Source of the DNA: Bacteroidota bacterium
GTDB taxonomy: Bacteria > Bacteroidota > Bacteroidia > UKL13-3
Direction: 5' to 3'
Assembly (NCBI GenBank): GCA_947453415.1
Contig: CANGGG010000016.1
Coordinates: forward strand, 1 to 45,197
Length of the DNA stretch: 45,197 nt
In this document: positions 42,920 to 45,197 of the stretch, in pieces
How positions within the stretch are numbered: the stretch's first letter is position 1
Layout of the letters: every line of letters starts with the position of its first letter
The notes under the pieces: generated by a model
The model's input: only the letters and a program-made list of their open reading frames with translations
Database searches by the model: none
Told to the model about the DNA's origin: nothing
Position numbers and translations under genes: made by a program

Positions 42920-43252
42920 TTAAAAAAGCTCCAATTGCTGATAAGGTGTTTGGGTGGCTTGTATTTTTTTACCATAAAATATTTCCATCATTCCAAACTG
43001 TTTGTCGGTAATACTTAATATTCCAATATGACCTTTGCTGGGTAGTTTACTTTTGGTTCTATTAATATGCACTTCTGCATTTTCTCGGCTAGGGCAATGC
43101 CTTAAATAAATGCTAAATTGAAACATGGTAAATCCATCTTTCATTATTTCTTTTCTGAAATTAGCGGCTATCTTCTTTTCTTCCGAGGTTTCAGTTGGCA
43201 AATCAAAAAAAATGAGTACCCACATAATTCTATATTCGTTTAAACGTTCCAT
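42920..43252 (-). CDS. cas2: CRISPR-associated endonuclease Cas2 (type II)
   Basis: 110 residues. It forms the spacer-integration complex with Cas1. ERLNEYRIMWVLIFFDLPTE has the ferredoxin-like first strand with the conserved Asp, followed by RKEIMKDGFTMFQFSIYLRH and a GILSITDKQFGMMEIF strand. The leading YRxMWVLVFFDLPT form is typical of type II-C loci in Bacteroidota. The start at MERLNEYRIM is preferred over the internal Met10. It follows cas1 by 136 bases that contain two dispersed repeats, so co-transcription may be intact but is interrupted by insertions. Confidence 0.93.
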   Translation of the reverse strand: MERLNEYRIMWVLIFFDLPTETSEEKKIAANFRKEIMKDGFTMFQFSIYLRHCPSRENAEVHINRTKSKLPSKGHIGILSITDKQFGMMEIFYGKKIQATQTPYQQLELF

Positions 43253-43261
43253 ATTTATAAT

Positions 43262-43373
43262 AGCTACTGGCTGCTAGCAACTAGCAAACAATTTTAAAGC
43301 CAAAATTTGAGTACAACACTGTATTTATTTGATATAATAATTATTGCCTCCTTCGACTCCGCTCAGGATGACA
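43262..43373. repeat. Two dispersed repeats between cas1 and cas2
   Basis: GCTACTGGCTGCTAGCAACT (43262-43281) belongs to the GCTAGAAGCCAGC family, and CTTCGACTCCGCTCAGGATG (43352-43371) to the GAGCGGAGTCGAAGG family. Both families occur elsewhere in the window between unrelated genes. A 93-codon open frame covering this region is not a gene. Confidence 0.7.
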
Positions 43374-43388
43374 AATTAATTATTGATT

Positions 43389-44312
43389 TTAAAATAGCTC
43401 TGGATATAAAATACTTTTTCTTTCACCCATATAACACTTTACCAAACTTGATGTTGTTTTCTGAACGCCTACCATTAATGGACTTCGTTGGTTATCTATT
43501 ACTATATCTATGGCGGGTAAGGTTAATAATTGTGATTTTATTTCTTTGGTTAACTCTTGTTCTGTGGGTTTGTTTTTTACTAAATTAAACACATAATCAT
43601 CGGCATAGGCTCTGTATGGTTCCATGATATCATCGGCTAAACAATAGGCGTTGTATTTGTTTTTATGGTGTATTCCTAATGTTGGTAACAAACCACTAGC
43701 TACCAAACCACGAGCAATGGTGGCTCTTATTAAGGTATAAGCATAATTTAAAAAGTTATTGGGGTACGCACCTTCTCTATCTCTAATGAATAATTTTTGG
43801 TTTGGCGCCAATAATGGCGATAAACTTTTCCAGTAAAAAGCTGCAGCTCTTCCTTCTAAATTTAAAGTATCACCACTATTTACCTCATTAGCCCATTGAA
43901 GCATACTGGCATTATCAAATCCATGTTTTTTTAACACAAATGCTTGATTCCTAATTTTGGTTTTTACGGTTTGCTGCCACAGTTGTTTTTTCAAAGGCTT
44001 GCTAGCATCTATTTGGTATTTAAAACGCTCCGACTGAAGGGTATTGGTATCTAATGGTAACTGTAACGAAACAGGATGATGGCTTTCGTTACATACAATG
44101 AAGGCAATATTATAAAATGCTGTTTTTTGTAACACCGCATGGCTTAATGAAATTTGATGATTATCCAAAATAAGTATTCCAATATCTTCTAAGGGAACGG
44201 TATTTCCTATGAGCTTATCTATGCCTTTTGAATGAGGAACAGACAATACCAATTGTTCATTGCGAATGCTTAAATGCAATGGATTTCCAACATATATAGT
44301 TCTTTTTATCAT
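43389..44312 (-). CDS. cas1: CRISPR-associated integrase Cas1 (type II)
   Basis: 307 residues from ATG 44312 (MIKRTIYVGNPLHLSIRNEQ); the 11 codons upstream in the open frame are AT-rich leader. The metal site is complete: Glu153 in NLEGRAAAFYW, His216 in LGIHHKNKYNAYCL and Glu231 in ADDIMEPYRAYAD. It integrates new spacers with Cas2. The sequence is of the type II kind (DxGILILDNHQISLSHAVL). No cas9 lies between it and the array; the gene is preceded directly by the candidate tracrRNA terminator. Confidence 0.95.
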   Translation of the reverse strand: MIKRTIYVGNPLHLSIRNEQLVLSVPHSKGIDKLIGNTVPLEDIGILILDNHQISLSHAVLQKTAFYNIAFIVCNESHHPVSLQLPLDTNTLQSERFKYQIDASKPLKKQLWQQTVKTKIRNQAFVLKKHGFDNASMLQWANEVNSGDTLNLEGRAAAFYWKSLSPLLAPNQKLFIRDREGAYPNNFLNYAYTLIRATIARGLVASGLLPTLGIHHKNKYNAYCLADDIMEPYRAYADDYVFNLVKNKPTEQELTKEIKSQLLTLPAIDIVIDNQRSPLMVGVQKTTSSLVKCYMGERKSILYPELF

Positions 44313-44344
44313 ATTGGAATAAAATAAATAAATTTCACAAAACA

Positions 44345-44440
44345 AAAAAAGCTCCCGAAGGAGCTTTTATAAATACTTTTTAAACCAGTTTTTTTGTTGT
44401 GTTAAATCCTTCGAAACGCAATACCCACATGACTTTAAGC
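44345..44440 (-). ncRNA. Candidate tracrRNA
   Basis: Read on the minus strand, GAAGGATTTAACACAAC (44395-44411) could pair with the start of the crRNA repeat GTTGTGATTTGCTTTC: CACAAC pairs with GTTGTG, and GAAGG pairs with CTTTC using one G-U, with an internal loop between, as in known anti-repeats. An A/U-rich linker follows, then a perfect terminator AAAGCTCC-TTCG-GGAGCTTT plus a T-run (about 44347-44370). The position between array and cas1 is plausible. The anti-repeat is short and the 5' end is not defined, so this is a candidate only. Confidence 0.45.
44346..44371 (-). terminator. UUCG-capped terminator upstream of cas1
   Basis: On the minus strand, AAAGCTCC and GGAGCTTT pair over 8 bp with a TTCG tetraloop, followed by T7. 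It would end the tracrRNA or the array transcript and isolate cas1 transcription from it. Confidence 0.8.
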
Positions 44441-44448
44441 CATGGTGT

Positions 44449-45197
44449 AGTATTTACAATATTCAAAAGAACAATAATTGAAAGCAAATCACAACTTAAA
44501 TTTACAATATAATTAACCAAGAGGAAGTATTTACAATATTCAAAAGAACAATAATTGAAAGCAAATCACAACAATAGCTAACATAAGAGGAAAAGCGGGG
44601 CTAGTATTTACAATATTCAAAAGAACAATAATTGAAAGCAAATCACAACGCCAACCCTTGCGTTAGATACACTAATTCAGTATTTACAATATTCAAAAGA
44701 ACAATAATTGAAAGCAAATCACAACGCATAGTTCATTCCTGCCCCACCTGTTGCGAGTATTTACAATATTCAAAAGAACAATAATTGAAAGCAAATCACA
44801 ACGCAGCTGAAGCAAGGCAAAAATTTATTGATAGTATTTACAATATTCAAAAGAACAATAATTGAAAGCAAATCACAACGCTGATGCATCTGATTCTTCA
44901 ACAACCAATTAGTATTTACAATATTCAAAAGAACAATAATTGAAAGCAAATCACAACTCAGCAAATAAAATTGTCGGATAGGCTTTAGTATTTACAATAT
45001 TCAAAAGAACAATAATTGAAAGCAAATCACAACTTTCTATTCAATGGAACAACCATTTACCAAGTATTTACAATATTCAAAAGAACAATAATTGAAAGCA
45101 AATCACAACGATACAATAGCGCCACTATAAGACTTATCAAGTATTTACAATATTCAAAAGAACAATAATTGAAAGCAAATCACAACATGGGCAAACA
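44449..45197 (-). CRISPR. CRISPR array, at least 10 repeats, open at the right edge
   Basis: Ten identical 47-bp repeats start at 44449, 44526, 44603, 44679, 44756, 44833, 44911, 44987, 45063 and 45140. They are separated by nine unique spacers of 29-31 bp, and a tenth is cut by the window end. In probable crRNA orientation (minus strand) the repeat begins GTTGTGATTTGCTTTC and ends TATTGTAAATACT, as in Bacteroidota type II-C loci. The last repeat before cas1 shows no decay. The leader end is expected outside the window to the right. No spacer obviously matches other sequence in this window. Confidence 0.98.

Noticed and set aside
43307-43588. 93-codon frame with hydrophobic C-terminus on the plus strand
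   Set aside because: It overlaps the 3' end of cas1 antisense and a dispersed repeat; the hydrophobic part is the reverse reading of cas1.
44770-44964. 64-codon open frame on the minus strand
   Set aside because: It translates CRISPR repeats and spacers (the SCDLLSIIVLLNIVNT unit recurs) and is not a gene.
44449-45186. Promoter inside each CRISPR repeat, as in some II-C arrays
   Set aside because: The repeat has a TTTG but no convincing TAnnTTTG at the right spacing in either orientation.
42920-45197. cas9 within the window
   Set aside because: No long frame with RuvC or HNH motifs exists on either strand near the array.

Overview
The window comes from an AT-rich member of the Bacteroidota. 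The evidence is a type B type IX secretion (T9SS) C-terminal domain on a 1325-residue surface protein, GldL/GldM homologues, a TonB receptor with a carboxypeptidase-like N-terminal domain, DUF6702 and DUF6580 family proteins, TAnnTTTG-type promoter boxes, and a type II-C-like CRISPR repeat beginning GTTGTGATTTGCTTTC. I cannot place it below phylum; it looks like a gliding/T9SS lineage (Flavobacteriia, Chitinophagia or Sphingobacteriia).

Layout. 1-6831: a truncated exported protein, then lepA, lipB, an exported S9 (DPP IV-like) peptidase, surE and a small membrane protein. 6854-7082: a tRNA-Ala(GGC) between two decayed tRNA-like copies. 7303-13148: a tight five-gene operon, which is the most unusual part of the window. 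It encodes a coiled-coil membrane protein, a short GldL homologue, two different GldM homologues and an exported protein with a beta-helix and a predicted outer-membrane barrel. It looks like a second, divergent proton-driven GldLM-type motor with its own outer-membrane partner and without GldK or GldN. 13153-21113: DUF6702 protein, giant T9SS type B protein, HupE/UreJ-like membrane protein and M1 metallopeptidase.

21321-38130 is mostly housekeeping: NhaD-like antiporter, DUF5329 protein, DinB-like protein, ppk1, DUF6580 membrane protein, M16 protease, methylmalonyl-CoA epimerase, phosphopantetheinyl transferase, WD40 protein, lpdA, smpB, an atypical SDR, a zinc-dependent phospholipase C-like protein and pyrG. 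38266-42246 looks like a metal-uptake group: His/Cys-rich small protein, ZnuD-like TonB receptor and lipoprotein. 42261-42893 is a REP/RAYT-like cassette: a Y1 HUH transposase with palindromes on both sides. 42920-45197 holds cas2, cas1, a candidate tracrRNA and a CRISPR array of at least ten identical 47-bp repeats that runs off the right edge. No cas9 is in the window.

Intergenic DNA is unusually rich in short dispersed hairpin repeats of several families: GAGCGGAGTCGAAGG-type, GCTAGAAGCCAGC-type, GTCATTGCGAGG-type, ATTCCGAAGGAATC-type, GCCACAGATTCA-type and CACGCCCTTTAGGGCGTG-type. Two of these families lie between cas1 and cas2. Family names and functions are recognised from motifs and overall sequence character; no database search was possible.
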